A DNA stretch of 64,000 nucleotides. Origin: Nonomuraea rhodomycinica. GTDB taxonomy: Bacteria; Actinomycetota; Actinomycetes; Streptosporangiales; Streptosporangiaceae. Shown piece after piece: positions 33,908 to 42,797 of the stretch. The notes below the pieces were generated by a model. The model was not told the origin of the DNA. It searched no databases and saw only the letters and a program-made list of their open reading frames with translations. The first letter of the stretch is position 1. Every line of letters begins with the position of its first letter. Position numbers and translations under genes: made by a program. Location: contig NZ_JABWGO010000007.1 of the NCBI RefSeq assembly GCF_013363995.1, positions 310,001 to 374,000 of the forward strand, given 5' to 3'.

Positions 33908-35877
33908 CGGCCTTCGCGCAACCTGGCCCGGTACACCTGGCGAGCCTGATCGTGCAGCTCCCGGTGGGCGGCGCGCTGCGCGGCCGAGGCGAACGTGCCG
34001 TCCGCGTCCAGCAGCGGCTCCAGGAGGTCCAGCCAGCGCAGGCACCACTCGACGTCGGCCCGCCTGGCCACGTGATCTCCGATGTAGACCGGGCTGGTGT
34101 GCGCGTAGGCGCCCCCCGGGTGCATCGACCGGGGATGCGGCCCGCCTCCCGCCACGGCCACCACGTACGTCGGTTCGCGCACGGTGAGCTCGGCGGTGAG
34201 CAGGCCGGGCCCGCCCTCCGCGATCACGCCGTCGGCGGTCCTGAGCTGGAGCCACTCGACCTCGGGGCCGACGGTGCGCGCGGTGATCGTGACGGTGTCG
34301 CCCTCGGCCGGCCGCATCGTGTCGCCCGGCCGGTGACCATCGACGTCGAGCTCCAGCCAGGGGCCCGTGGTGGCGAACGTCCGGCCGCGCCGTACGGCTT
34401 CGGCGAAGGAGGCCGCGGTCAGCGGCCCGTCGACCCAGGCGTACACCCGCTCCCAGCCGGGCGGGCTCGACGCGGTGCCGCGCCGTGAGATGGACAGGAC
34501 CGCGTCGGTGCCGGCGGTCACCGCGAGCCGGTTGCCCGCCCCGATGAGCCGGCGATAGACCACAGCGGTCGCCTGGATGGAGGAGTGGTTGAGCACGTCC
34601 AGGCTGTCGATCAGGCCGAGCGCCGCGTCCACCACGATCTCCCTGGCCGAGCAGTTGCGTCCGGCGGCGACGGCCCTGTCCGGCGGGTCGGTGTCGCTCA
34701 GATCGGTGTGGAACGGGTGGCCGTAGCCGGTGACCGCGCCGAGGCCGCGCAGTTCGGCCAGCGGAGCGCTGTTGGGATGCGTGTCCGGGCTGTCACCGAA
34801 GCCGCTGTGGAAGCGCGTGGGCATGCCGGTGAGGCCGAAGGCGGAGAAGTGTCCGAGCAGGTCATTGCGGTACTCCACGCCGAACCTGGCGACGTGGCTC
34901 TCGTCCGACCACGGCAGGTCCCGGCCGACCCACTCCTCCAGCAGCTCCCGGTCGTAGACCCGCTCACCGGCCACGTTGCCCGCGACCAGGTTCAGCACGT
35001 GCAGGTCCTCGCCGATCTGCGCGGCGGCGGCCCGCTCGGGAGTCGCCGGTTCGTCGCCCATCCAGTTGAGGTGGACGTGCAGGTCGCCGCCGTACCAGCC
35101 GCGGGCGGCCGCGTCGTAGAGGCGTTCCGGCGTCAGCTCGACGGTCAGCTCCTCACCCGGCGCGGGCTCCACGTCCACCGTGGCCGAGCCGTACTCCATG
35201 CCGCGCGTCACGGACACCGTGAGTCGCTCCGCGGGAACGTCGAGCTCCAGGTCGTCGCCGTGGAAGTACGGTCGCAGCCGGGCGTCCAGAGCGCGGACGG
35301 CACCCCGCGGATACCATCCCTGCCCGTCCCCGCTGGTGACGCTCCACCTGCACGGGAACCCGGCACGCAGCCGCACCCGGGCCGCGCGGGCCCGCCGGGT
35401 CAGCGCGCCGAGGTCGATCGGCTCTCCGGCGACCACCGTGCTGGCGCTGGTGATCGCCACCAGCTTGGCGCCTCCGGGTGGGACGACGTGCGCGACGCCG
35501 TCGACCGTCACGGTGACCTCCTCCGGCATCCCGGAGTCCAGCAGCAGCGTGGTCGAAAGCGGCGTTTCGTCGAGTACGGCCAGCGTCCTGGCCTCCAACC
35601 GGCAGCCTTCGGGAGTGAGGCGCAGAGCCGCCAGGTTGTCCAGGACATCGCCACCCAGCGCGTCCCGTACCACGCGGTCCAGGTCGAGCTCGCCCATCCG
35701 CGCGTCCATGTCGCGGCGCGCCCCGCCGAGCTGGCGGAAGCAGGCGCTCCAGTAGTCGTGACCGTTCATGAGGTATGCGCTCGTGCGCACCTCCCCGACG
35801 TAGGGGATCAGCTTCTCGCCCCACGTCACCCCGTGGCGGTCGAGCAGCCGGCGGTAGTCGTCCACGGAACCCTCCAT
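33895..35877 (-). CDS. CehA/McbA-family PHP-type metallohydrolase
   Basis: 660 residues. The C-terminal PHP-like domain (about 270-600) has GDLHVHLNWMGD, GYGHPFHTD, LDVLNHSS and TAGTDA, the metal-site motifs of the CehA/McbA group, several members of which cleave carbamate or phosphoester bonds. The N-terminal half holds beta-rich domains with YFHGDDLELDVPAERLTVSVTRGMEYG. It is the last gene of an operon with MFS and TPR genes; its start lies in a duplicated 23-bp segment that also contains the stop of the TPR gene. Confidence 0.85.
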   Translation of the reverse strand: MEGSVDDYRRLLDRHGVTWGEKLIPYVGEVRTSAYLMNGHDYWSACFRQLGGARRDMDARMGELDLDRVVRDALGGDVLDNLAALRLTPEGCRLEARTLAVLDETPLSTTLLLDSGMPEEVTVTVDGVAHVVPPGGAKLVAITSASTVVAGEPIDLGALTRRARAARVRLRAGFPCRWSVTSGDGQGWYPRGAVRALDARLRPYFHGDDLELDVPAERLTVSVTRGMEYGSATVDVEPAPGEELTVELTPERLYDAAARGWYGGDLHVHLNWMGDEPATPERAAAAQIGEDLHVLNLVAGNVAGERVYDRELLEEWVGRDLPWSDESHVARFGVEYRNDLLGHFSAFGLTGMPTRFHSGFGDSPDTHPNSAPLAELRGLGAVTGYGHPFHTDLSDTDPPDRAVAAGRNCSAREIVVDAALGLIDSLDVLNHSSIQATAVVYRRLIGAGNRLAVTAGTDAVLSISRRGTASSPPGWERVYAWVDGPLTAASFAEAVRRGRTFATTGPWLELDVDGHRPGDTMRPAEGDTVTITARTVGPEVEWLQLRTADGVIAEGGPGLLTAELTVREPTYVVAVAGGGPHPRSMHPGGAYAHTSPVYIGDHVARRADVEWCLRWLDLLEPLLDADGTFASAAQRAAHRELHDQARQVYRARLREGRAIA

Positions 35878-35914
35878 CAGAGCGCGGAAAGACCCTCCAT
35901 CAGAGCGCGGAAAG
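35869..35914. repeat. 23-bp perfect tandem duplication over a stop/start junction
   Basis: The 23 bases at 35869-35891 are repeated exactly at 35892-35914. Read on the minus strand each copy contains CTCTGATGGAGGG: TGA stop, overlapping ATG and a GGAGG. The upstream copy ends the TPR gene, the downstream copy starts the CehA/McbA gene, so the junction itself was doubled. Confidence 0.95.
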
Positions 35915-37645
35915 CAGGGAGCGGATGTCCTCGTCCTCCGGATCCAGCCGCGCCGCGCGCTCCAGATCCGAGCGCGCGCTCTCCTTCTCGCCCAGGTCCC
36001 GCAGGGCCACGGCCCGGTTGAACAGGAAGGCGGGGCTCTCCTCCAGCTGGATGGCGCGCGTCAGGTCCGCGACCGCTCCGTCCAGGTCGCCCGTCTCGTA
36101 CGCCAGGACTGCCCGGCTGGCCCACGTGGTCGCCGCCTCCGGATCCAGGTCCAGCGAGGTGCGGAACGCCGTCCGCGCCGCGTCGTGACGCCCCAGCGCG
36201 GCCTCCGCCTGCCCCAGGGCCGCCAGCAGGTACGCGTTGCGCGGCTCCAGCTCCAGGCCGCGGAGCGCGTCCGCCCTGGCCTTGGCGTGCTCGCCGAGAG
36301 CCGCCCAGATCCCGGACCGGTTCACGTAGGCCGGCACGAACTCGGGGTCGAGTTCCAGCACGTAGGACTGGTCGGCCAGCGCTCCCTGGAGGTCGCCGCG
36401 CGCGAACCGGATCTCGGCCCGGTTGTAGTACGGCTCGGGCATCGGCAGGCCGACCTCCATGGCGGTCTCGTAGTCGGCGACCGCCTCGTCGTGCCGTCCA
36501 AGCTGGTGCAGCGCGTTCCCCCGATCGATGTAGTAGTCGGGATAGCCCGGGTCGGCGGCGATGGCGGCGTCGAGGTCGGGCAGCGCCTGCTCGGGCTCGC
36601 CCGCCATGGCCAGCAGCGTCGCGCGGTTTGCCCGCAACACCAGCCGGTGGATCGGGTGCTCGCCCTCGGCCAGGTCGCGCTCGGCCAGGTCGATGGCCTG
36701 CTCCACCAGGTCACGGGCGGCGCCGTGCCGCCCCCGCCGTACCTGCACCAGCGCCGCGCCGTTGAGGTCGAAGCTGAGGTGGAAGGCGCGCTCGCGCCGG
36801 TCGGGCAGCAGCGAGGTGATGGTGATCGCCTCGTTGATCCATGCCATCGCCTCCTCCGGGTCGCGCCGCGCCGGATCGTGATGGCGGACCAGGAGCATCG
36901 CCGTCAGGTAGGCGGACGTGGCGCGTTCCTTCGGCCCGACGCCGCGCCGCCGCGCCTCGTCGAGCAGCTTGCGGGCGTCGTCCTCGCGGTCGATGGAGGA
37001 GCAGGCCAGGGCCACGCCGTACGCGATCCGCCACCAGTCGTCGGGGCCGGCCAGCGCGAGGGCGCGCTCGCCGAGATCGGCCGCGGCGTGGTGGAAGCCG
37101 GCCATGAGGCAGTGGCCCATCGCCTCCCACAGCGCCTTGGCCGCCAGCTCGGGATCGCTGCCCCGTTCCCGGTGGTGGGCGAGCTCGCCGAAGCGCGGCC
37201 GGATCAGCCCTGACGCTTCGAGCTCGGACGCCCGCGAATCGTGCTCCTCCGAGGTCAGCTCGGGCTCCGGAGCCTCGCCGGAGTCGATGACGTCCAGCGC
37301 GAGGCGACGCCGGACGACCTCCAGGAACTCGTGGTCGGTGGGGTCCGCCTGGGCCAGGTTGGCGACCGTGAGCCTGATGGGCAGGAGCGGGCGCAGGTAC
37401 TCCACCAGCCCGTTGGCCAGGCGCAGCGTGTGGCGGGGGCCGGGGATCAGGATGCGTTCGGACCTGGCCAGCTGGTCGGCGACCGACGTGCGCCGTACCG
37501 GGATGTCGAGGTCCGGCGCGACCGCCCGCAGCTCCAGGTCGTGGAGCTCCGGAGCGGCCACCATGGGCACGGTCGCGTGCGCGAGCGCGGCGGCGATCGT
37601 GAACGGGCCGTGGCGCCTGTGCGCGTCGACGGTGAGTTCTAACAC
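35900..37645 (-). CDS. TPR-repeat protein
   Basis: 581 residues, GTG 37645 preceded by CAGGAG and overlapping the MFS gene by 7 bases. About 150 residues of an unrecognised N-terminal domain (LELTVDAHRRHGPFTIAAALAHATVPMV) are followed by at least ten TPR units (about 170-575; for example NRATLLAMAGEPEQALPDLDAAIAADPG). A long antisense-free frame runs on into the MFS gene in another frame, but the GTG is the real start. Likely a scaffold or regulator partner for the transporter and hydrolase of the operon. Confidence 0.85.
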   Translation of the reverse strand: MLELTVDAHRRHGPFTIAAALAHATVPMVAAPELHDLELRAVAPDLDIPVRRTSVADQLARSERILIPGPRHTLRLANGLVEYLRPLLPIRLTVANLAQADPTDHEFLEVVRRRLALDVIDSGEAPEPELTSEEHDSRASELEASGLIRPRFGELAHHRERGSDPELAAKALWEAMGHCLMAGFHHAAADLGERALALAGPDDWWRIAYGVALACSSIDREDDARKLLDEARRRGVGPKERATSAYLTAMLLVRHHDPARRDPEEAMAWINEAITITSLLPDRRERAFHLSFDLNGAALVQVRRGRHGAARDLVEQAIDLAERDLAEGEHPIHRLVLRANRATLLAMAGEPEQALPDLDAAIAADPGYPDYYIDRGNALHQLGRHDEAVADYETAMEVGLPMPEPYYNRAEIRFARGDLQGALADQSYVLELDPEFVPAYVNRSGIWAALGEHAKARADALRGLELEPRNAYLLAALGQAEAALGRHDAARTAFRTSLDLDPEAATTWASRAVLAYETGDLDGAVADLTRAIQLEESPAFLFNRAVALRDLGEKESARSDLERAARLDPEDEDIRSLLSAL

Positions 37646-38898
37646 GATTTCTCCTGGAGAGTGCGGGACGGGACCCCGCGCAGCGTGCGGAGGGGTGAGG
37701 CGAGCATGACCGCGGTCGGGAGGGCGAACGTCAGCGCGCCGAGCGCCAGCGTCGCCCACAGACCGATCCAGGTGGTGAGCAGGCCGAACAGGACGGCGAA
37801 GAGCGGCTTGGAGCCCAGGGCGAGCCAGCGGGAGGTCGCGTTCATCCGGCCCATCAGCTCGGGCGGGCAGATCAGCTGGCGGAAGCTCCGGTTGGCGGCG
37901 ACGTAGGTCATCTGGACGGCGATGGCCAGGCAGTGCCCGACCGTGACCAGCACGTATCCGGCCGTGCCCGGACCGGCCAGCAGCGTGGGCACGAGGTCGA
38001 GGGCGTACCCGACGACGCCGAACAGCATGAGCCTCGGCAGTCCCCACCGCTGGGTGAGACGCCGGGTGAGCAGCCCGCCGACGATGCCGCCGGCGGCGCT
38101 GACGGCCATGCAGATCCCCGTCTGCGCGGCCGTCCAGTGCAGCTCGTCGTAGACGTAGACGATCCACAGCGACCACACGCCTCCGATCGCCGCGGAGACC
38201 AGCGCGTTGGCGAGGACCACCGGCCGCATCAGCGGGTCGCCGAACACGTAGCGCAGACCCTCCAGGATCTCGGTGCGGAGCCTGGCCCCGGCCGGCCGGG
38301 GAGCGGGCGCCGGCTCCTCGGCTCTGACCAGCGCCAAGGTCGTCGCGCTGACCAGGTAGGAGACCGCGTCCACCGTGACGGCCCGCGCCGCCCCGATCGC
38401 TGTGATCAACGCGCCGGCGCCGCTCTGCCCGGCGACGGTGGCGAACGACATCGACACGCTGAGCTTGCCGTGCCCCTCGACGAGTTGCTCGCCGCGCAGC
38501 AACGTGGGCAGGTAGCTCTGGTACGCGGTGTCGAACACGACCGAGAGCAGGGCCGCGACCACGGCCACCGCGTACAGCTGGACGAAGCCGAGCCCGTCCA
38601 GCAGGGCGGCCAGCGGGACCGAGCCGAGCACGACGGCCTGGCACACGTTGCACCAGATCATCAAAGGGCGGCGGCGATGCCGGTCGACCAGGGCGCCTAC
38701 GGGCAACGAGGCCACGAGATGGGGCAGGAAGCCGCAGGCCGTCAGCAGGCTGATCTGCAGGGGCGAGGCGCCCAGCACGGTCAAGGCGGCGAACGGCAAC
38801 GCCACCGCCGTCAGCTCGGTGCCCGTCATGCTGACCGACTGGCCCGCCCATAGCAGCATGAAGTCGCGATTACGCCAGAGGGAACTGGCTCGGGACAT
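37639..38898 (-). CDS. MFS transporter
   Basis: 419 residues from ATG 38898 (GGAGAAGGG upstream). Twelve membrane segments and the MFS_3-type motifs (LLWAGQSVSMTGTELTAVALPFAAL, SLPVGALVDRHRRRPLM) mark a major facilitator of the drug/macrolide efflux group. First gene of the MFS-TPR-CehA operon; divergent from a TPR protein gene 60 bases away. Confidence 0.9.
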   Translation of the reverse strand: MSRASSLWRNRDFMLLWAGQSVSMTGTELTAVALPFAALTVLGASPLQISLLTACGFLPHLVASLPVGALVDRHRRRPLMIWCNVCQAVVLGSVPLAALLDGLGFVQLYAVAVVAALLSVVFDTAYQSYLPTLLRGEQLVEGHGKLSVSMSFATVAGQSGAGALITAIGAARAVTVDAVSYLVSATTLALVRAEEPAPAPRPAGARLRTEILEGLRYVFGDPLMRPVVLANALVSAAIGGVWSLWIVYVYDELHWTAAQTGICMAVSAAGGIVGGLLTRRLTQRWGLPRLMLFGVVGYALDLVPTLLAGPGTAGYVLVTVGHCLAIAVQMTYVAANRSFRQLICPPELMGRMNATSRWLALGSKPLFAVLFGLLTTWIGLWATLALGALTFALPTAVMLASPLRTLRGVPSRTLQEKSC

Positions 38899-38958
38899 CA
38901 GCCGCCCTTCTCCTGTCCGGATCATTTAGTTTAGGGATTATCTCCGGCAGGGGATAGA

Positions 38959-39990
38959 ATGTCCATGGTGCCACCGACTCGTACATATGTGGACCGCGGA
39001 ATCGAGCACAGGAAAGCAGGAGAATTCCGTTTCGCGGAAATGGCATTGACAACGGCTCTCACCTTGTATAAAGAGGCGCGTGATCCCCGTGGAGAAGCCG
39101 ACGCGCTGGTGGAGTTGTCGCAGGTGCAATACGCGATGGGCGCCTCATCCGCGGCGGCGGCACATCTGAGCCGGGCGATAGCGCTGTACCGCTCACTGGG
39201 CGATCGTCTCGGTGAGGCACGGGCACTCGACAGCCTGGGCACGGTCCGCCATCTCACCGGGGACTGCGCCGGCGCACTGGAGTCCTTCGCCGCCGCCCGT
39301 GCGCTCTTCGAGCGTGAACGAGACCGGCCCGGCATGGCCCGGGCGGCCAAGAACCTGGGCTTCGCCCACTACCTGAGCGGCGACTTCCCGCCCGCGCAGG
39401 AACATCTCGGCGCCGCGCTCGTGCTCTTCACCGAACTCGGCGACCGGCTCGGCACCGCCAACGCCCTCAAGAACCTGGGTGTCGTGCAGCAGCTCACCGG
39501 AGACCTCGACGGCGCCTACGGGACGCTGACCGAGGCGCTGTCCGTCTACCGTGAGCTGGGGAGCAGGATGGGCTCGGTGAACGCGCTCACGTGCCTGACC
39601 GTCGTCCAGTACCGCACCGGCGACCTCGTGGCCGCCCGGTCAAGCGCCCAGGAGGCGATGGAGGTGGCGCGGGAGCTGCCCTACCCGGTGGGCGAGGCCG
39701 ACGCGCTGCGCGAGCTGGGCTTCGTGGCGTACCTCGATGGCGACCCCGAGGGCGGCGTCAAGCTGCTGGAGCAGGCGCTTGAGCTGTTCGAGGCGACGGG
39801 GGACCGGCTGGGGCAGATCGAGGCGCTCAACCGGCTCGGCACGGTGCTGCTCGACGGCAGGAACGCGCCGGAGGCGGCCCTCGCCGCCTTTCGCGCGGCA
39901 CACGAACTGGCCCAGGCGGCCGGCAGCAAGCATGAGGGGGCACGTGCGGCCGAAGGCATCACCCGCTGCCAGAAAATATCCGGATCTTGA
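38959..39990 (+). CDS. TPR-repeat protein, possible peptide-binding regulator
   Basis: 343 residues; ATG 38959 (or 38965) after GGGAT. Almost the whole chain is TPR-like: eight or more 40-residue units with the frame LGDRLGEARALDSLGTVRHLTGDCAGALE. There is no DNA-binding domain. The gene begins with AT-richer DNA than its neighbours. A 27-residue ORF follows at once, so it may be a Rap-like sensor with its own peptide (inference). Confidence 0.85.
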   Translation: MSMVPPTRTYVDRGIEHRKAGEFRFAEMALTTALTLYKEARDPRGEADALVELSQVQYAMGASSAAAAHLSRAIALYRSLGDRLGEARALDSLGTVRHLTGDCAGALESFAAARALFERERDRPGMARAAKNLGFAHYLSGDFPPAQEHLGAALVLFTELGDRLGTANALKNLGVVQQLTGDLDGAYGTLTEALSVYRELGSRMGSVNALTCLTVVQYRTGDLVAARSSAQEAMEVARELPYPVGEADALRELGFVAYLDGDPEGGVKLLEQALELFEATGDRLGQIEALNRLGTVLLDGRNAPEAALAAFRAAHELAQAAGSKHEGARAAEGITRCQKISGS

Positions 39991-40067
39991 CAGATATGAA
40001 GATCTAACGGATTCTCGTGAAGGCGATCGCCGATGCATTCATGCCGACGAGAAAGGCCGACTTCGCA

Positions 40068-40151
40068 ATGAAGAGAATCGTCATCCATTTACCCGGAACG
40101 GTCCGGCTCACCGGCGCCGCCACCCCGAAGCACGCCGACCCCACCAGGTAG
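40068..40151 (+). CDS. Short peptide ORF downstream of the TPR gene
   Basis: 27 residues: MKRIVIHLPGTVRLTG then AATPKHADPTR. It starts at ATG 40068, 77 bases after the TPR stop, with GAAAGG 11 bases upstream; an in-frame ATG at 40041 is an alternative. A basic start with a modest hydrophobic stretch and a C-terminal polar tail is what a signalling pro-peptide could look like, but the evidence is position and composition only. Confidence 0.4.
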   Translation: MKRIVIHLPGTVRLTGAATPKHADPTR

Positions 40152-40224
40152 TCGGCTGACAATGGCGGGCGCCGGCCACCGGCCGCCGCCCGCTTCATTT
40201 GTGTGCTCCTGCCAGGATGGCCGA

Positions 40225-40533
40225 GTGTCCTACGAGACCGATGATCTGCCTGGCAGCTGGTACCACCTCAGGGATCCAGAGCGAGCTCGGATGCTGGGAA
40301 GTGAGCTGGCGCATGAGTGCGGCAGCAATGAGCATCCCCTGGCGGGACAGCGAGTCGAGGCCGTAGCTCGCTGCGAAGCGTGTGATGACGTGCTGTTCAA
40401 GTTGCTTGATCGGCAGAGCTGGGCGATCGTTCATCTCACCTGGCGTAGGGAGACGAATCCGTCCTGGCCGTCATGTGACGTGATGGAGGACTGGTCGGAG
40501 GTGCTTGAGAAGCTGGCCGATCGCGGCCACTGA
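40225..40533 (+). CDS. Small hypothetical protein with two Cys pairs
   Basis: 102 residues from GTG 40225 (AGGATGG five bases upstream). Contains YHLRDPERARMLGSELAHECG and ARCEACDDVLF, a possible metal-binding CxxC, then a strand-rich WAIVHLTWRRETNPSWPSCDV. The C-terminal WAIVHLTW pattern resembles small phage- or island-encoded proteins. GC content is lower than the average of the window. Confidence 0.6.
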   Translation: MSYETDDLPGSWYHLRDPERARMLGSELAHECGSNEHPLAGQRVEAVARCEACDDVLFKLLDRQSWAIVHLTWRRETNPSWPSCDVMEDWSEVLEKLADRGH

Positions 40534-40535
40534 CA

Positions 40536-40585
40536 AGCAGCCGGCAAGCTGCCGGCCCCTGCGGCCGGCAAGATCATTGCACGTA
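40536..40585. terminator. GC-rich hairpins between convergent genes
   Basis: GCCGGCAAGCTGCCGGC and a following CCTGCGGCCGGC form overlapping stems between the stops of two convergent small genes. Confidence 0.35.
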
Positions 40586-40603
40586 TGTCGCACAGCCTCG
40601 CTG

Positions 40604-40879
40604 TCACCGACCACGCTTGGCGCGCTCTTGGGATCGGCGCAGCCGGCGTCGGTACTGGCCGAGGCGGGAGCGCCGTGCCCTGTCCAGGAACCGTGCCTGA
40701 GGGTCGGACGCCCACTCGTACAGCTCGAGCTCGAACGGATCGGCGTCAGATGCGATCAGCCTGGCCAATGCATCGCGGTCGCGCTCGATCGAATAGCCAT
40801 CCGACCTGCCCTCCCGCCATAAGTGCCCGCTGACATCCGTCGCGTCCATCGCTTCAGAGTAGCCGTCTTCCTCGATCAT
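40604..40879 (-). CDS. Small hypothetical protein
   Basis: 91 residues from an internal ATG at 40879; the frame is open further upstream but the composition becomes unlike coding sequence. DALARLIASDADPFELELYEWASDPQ and a very basic end (RRSRLGQYRRRLRRSQERAKRGR) suggest a nucleic-acid-binding tail. No family recognised; it may belong to the edge of the neighbouring mobile element. Confidence 0.4.
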   Translation of the reverse strand: MIEEDGYSEAMDATDVSGHLWREGRSDGYSIERDRDALARLIASDADPFELELYEWASDPQARFLDRARRSRLGQYRRRLRRSQERAKRGR

Positions 40880-40955
40880 CGCCGGCCAGGCGGTCGCCAG
40901 ATCGGGTTCCCGTGCCGAACGCCGGGCATGCCGTGGACGTGATGCTCCGTGTGAA

Positions 40956-40977
40956 GACCCCGAGACGTCTCGGGGTC
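40956..40977. terminator. Perfect 22-bp palindrome next to the tRNA-like repeat
   Basis: GACCCCGAGACGTCTCGGGGTC (arms of 11 at 40956-40966 and 40967-40977) immediately precedes the partial tRNA-Lys copy; it may be a terminator or part of the attachment region. Confidence 0.5.
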
Positions 40978-40991
40978 CTCCGTCGTATCGG

Positions 40992-41023
40992 GGGGCTCGA
41001 ACTTGGAACCTACGGAGCAAAAG
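40992..41023. repeat. Partial copy of tRNA-Lys 3' end (attachment-site relic)
   Basis: 28 of 32 bases match 45542-45573, the T-arm to anticodon part of the tRNA-Lys gene: GGGGCTCGAAC, GGAACCTACGGA and AAAAG are shared in order. Such duplication of a tRNA 3' end marks integration of an AICE or phage; the element would span about 41.0-45.6 kb. Confidence 0.75.
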
Positions 41024-41581
41024 ATCCAGTTCAAGCCGTTCCAGATCGTTCAGTGCAGGTCAGAAGCCGTGCGCGGTCTACCCGCAACGGCTCCGCATGA
41101 CCTCGTATTGCATCCCGACCCGCAACCCTGACGGCGCCTCGCTGCTCTCAGACGAGTTTGCGATCATGAGTAGATTGCCCAACATGTCGGACTCCTCGTT
41201 TCGCTCGATGCGCATGGCGCGCCTCGTCCGTCCTCCCGGCACTCCCGGCATCCGGGAACGGGCCGAGTCCAACGGCCGCAGGATCGGCGGGAGCGGCATG
41301 ATCTCCTTTCACGTTCGCGAGGCCTATTTCACCCGCGAATCGCGAGGTGGTCGAGGTCGCCCGCGTCTTTGCACAAGACTCGGGAGTCGGCCCGGAGGTT
41401 CTCCACCGCCTTGGTGCCGAAGAGCCGGACATCCGGCTCGTCGTCGATGAAGAGGTCGCCGGACCTCAGAGAGCGCGTGCTGTCGCGAGGGTGTCCACGT
41501 CGTTCGCCATAGGACGATCTTGGACACCCTCGTTCTCGTCTCCGCAGGCACCCCTTGGACCACACCGCCAGGAGGAAACCA
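41024..41581. other. Non-coding stretch with a possible regulator remnant
   Basis: No intact gene is visible. On the minus strand about 41329-41500 encodes SGDLFIDDEPDVRLFGTKAVENLRADSRVL, which faintly recalls the C-terminus of DUF5753/Scr1-type XRE regulators usual in such islands. The rest looks like decayed DNA. Confidence 0.3.
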
Positions 41582-42007
41582 GTGCCATGCCCGCAACCGC
41601 TCAGCCCCGAGGAGAAGCTCGCCGACGCGAAGAAGCTGTTGGGCCTCCCGCGTATCGTCGTGATCTGCGGCTCCACCCGTTTCATGACCGAGATGACCGA
41701 GGCCGATCTGCGGGAGACCAGAGCCGGAAAGATCGTCGTCAAGCCGGGTTGCGACATGAAGTCGCCGCACGAACTTTGGTCCGATCCTGTCGAGGCCGAG
41801 GCGCTGAAGGTTCGACTCGACGATCTGCACCGGGCGAAGATCCGGCTCGCTGATGAGGTGCTCGTGGTCGGCGACTACATCGGAGACAGCACCCGAGCCG
41901 AAATCGCCTACGCCCGGTCGCTGGGCAAACCCGTGCGGTTCACGCACCCCGAAGTCGACCCCGACGCCTGACCACCAACCCCACACCCTCCGCAGGCACC
42001 CCTTGGA
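41540..42007. repeat. 20-bp direct repeats flanking a cargo gene
   Basis: CTCCGCAGGCACCCCTTGGA occurs at 41540-41559 and again at 41988-42007 with no mismatch. The 430 bases between them contain one intact small gene with its own ribosome site. Confidence 0.8.
41582..41971 (+). CDS. Nucleoside 2-deoxyribosyltransferase-like island protein
   Basis: 129 residues, GTG 41582 with a perfect GGAGG seven bases upstream. IVVICGSTRFMTEMTEADLRE, DDLHRAKIRLADEVLVVGDYIGDSTRAEIAYARSLGKPVRF is the pattern of short CGSTRF proteins related to nucleoside deoxyribosyltransferases, often in phages and integrative elements. It lies between exact 20-bp repeats, within the tRNA-Lys element. Confidence 0.7.
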   Translation: MPCPQPLSPEEKLADAKKLLGLPRIVVICGSTRFMTEMTEADLRETRAGKIVVKPGCDMKSPHELWSDPVEAEALKVRLDDLHRAKIRLADEVLVVGDYIGDSTRAEIAYARSLGKPVRFTHPEVDPDA

Positions 42008-42254
42008 ATGTGGAGAGTTCCACGTCATCCGGTGGTCCAGGGCTGAGGAACGAAGCCCTGGACCACCGATCGCCTCCAACTGTCTACGGCGACCGGCCAT
42101 GCCGTGGCGATCGTTGGCTGCATCTGTGCGGCGGCGTGGCAACCCCGCCCGGTGCGTTCGGTCGGTACGGCGGGGGCGGTGTGCGCTGCCCGGCCCGGTG
42201 TCCCGAGGGCCGGGGTACGGCGATGCGCCGCGCCGCCGCATGACCGGCACGCCT

Positions 42255-42797
42255 ACGGCGAACGCCTCCACCGGTGCCCATGCGCGAAGGACTGCTCGAA
42301 GGCCAAGCGCACCTCCGGCCGGCGGCACGTGTGCCTGACCGCGTGCCGTACGGACTGCGCCAAGCATCATGGCGAGTGCCCGAAATTCTGCCCGCCGGAC
42401 TGCGGCAAGCACACGATCGCCCTTCCGCCCCCGCTGATCGCTCTTCTCAAGCTGCACCGGGAAGCGCAGCAGGCCGAACGTGAAGCCGCGGGGGAGAGGT
42501 GGCAGGACTGGGATCTCGTCTGGTGCATGCCGGACGGAAGCCCCATCGACGCGGGCGACGACTGGGACGAATGGAAAGGAGACCCTCAAGGAAGCCGACA
42601 TCGACAAGGACGCTCGCGTTCACGATGCCCGCCACACTGCTGCGACCCTGCTCCTTGAACAGGGTGTGGACATCCGTGTGGTTCAAGCCGTACTCGGCCA
42701 CTCCCAGCTGACCACGACGAAGCGCTACACCCACATCACGGAAACGCTCGCCACGGAGGCGGCGACACGCATTGGTCGTGCGCTCTGGGAGATCTGA
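42255..42797 (+). pseudogene. Tyrosine integrase remnant, frameshifted
   Basis: The first frame encodes AYGERLHRCPCAKDCSKAK ... [19 protein letters not shown] ... [19 protein letters not shown], and after a shift near 42575 a second frame encodes [43 protein letters not shown], ending at TGA 42795-42797. This is the catalytic half of a pSAM2-type integrase (HxxR HDAR, LGHSQ, Tyr). The N-terminal arm-binding part is missing. It is distinct from the second integrase relic at 44943. Confidence 0.75.

Noticed and set aside
35900-38851. A single 983-codon frame joining TPR and MFS regions
   Set aside because: The part upstream of 37645 is out of frame with the MFS gene and has no recognisable sequence; the GTG with its ribosome site explains the TPR start.
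40004-40198. 64-codon minus-strand frame opposite the short peptide ORF
   Set aside because: No ribosome site, no family, and a hydrophobic segment only in part; less convincing than the plus-strand peptide.
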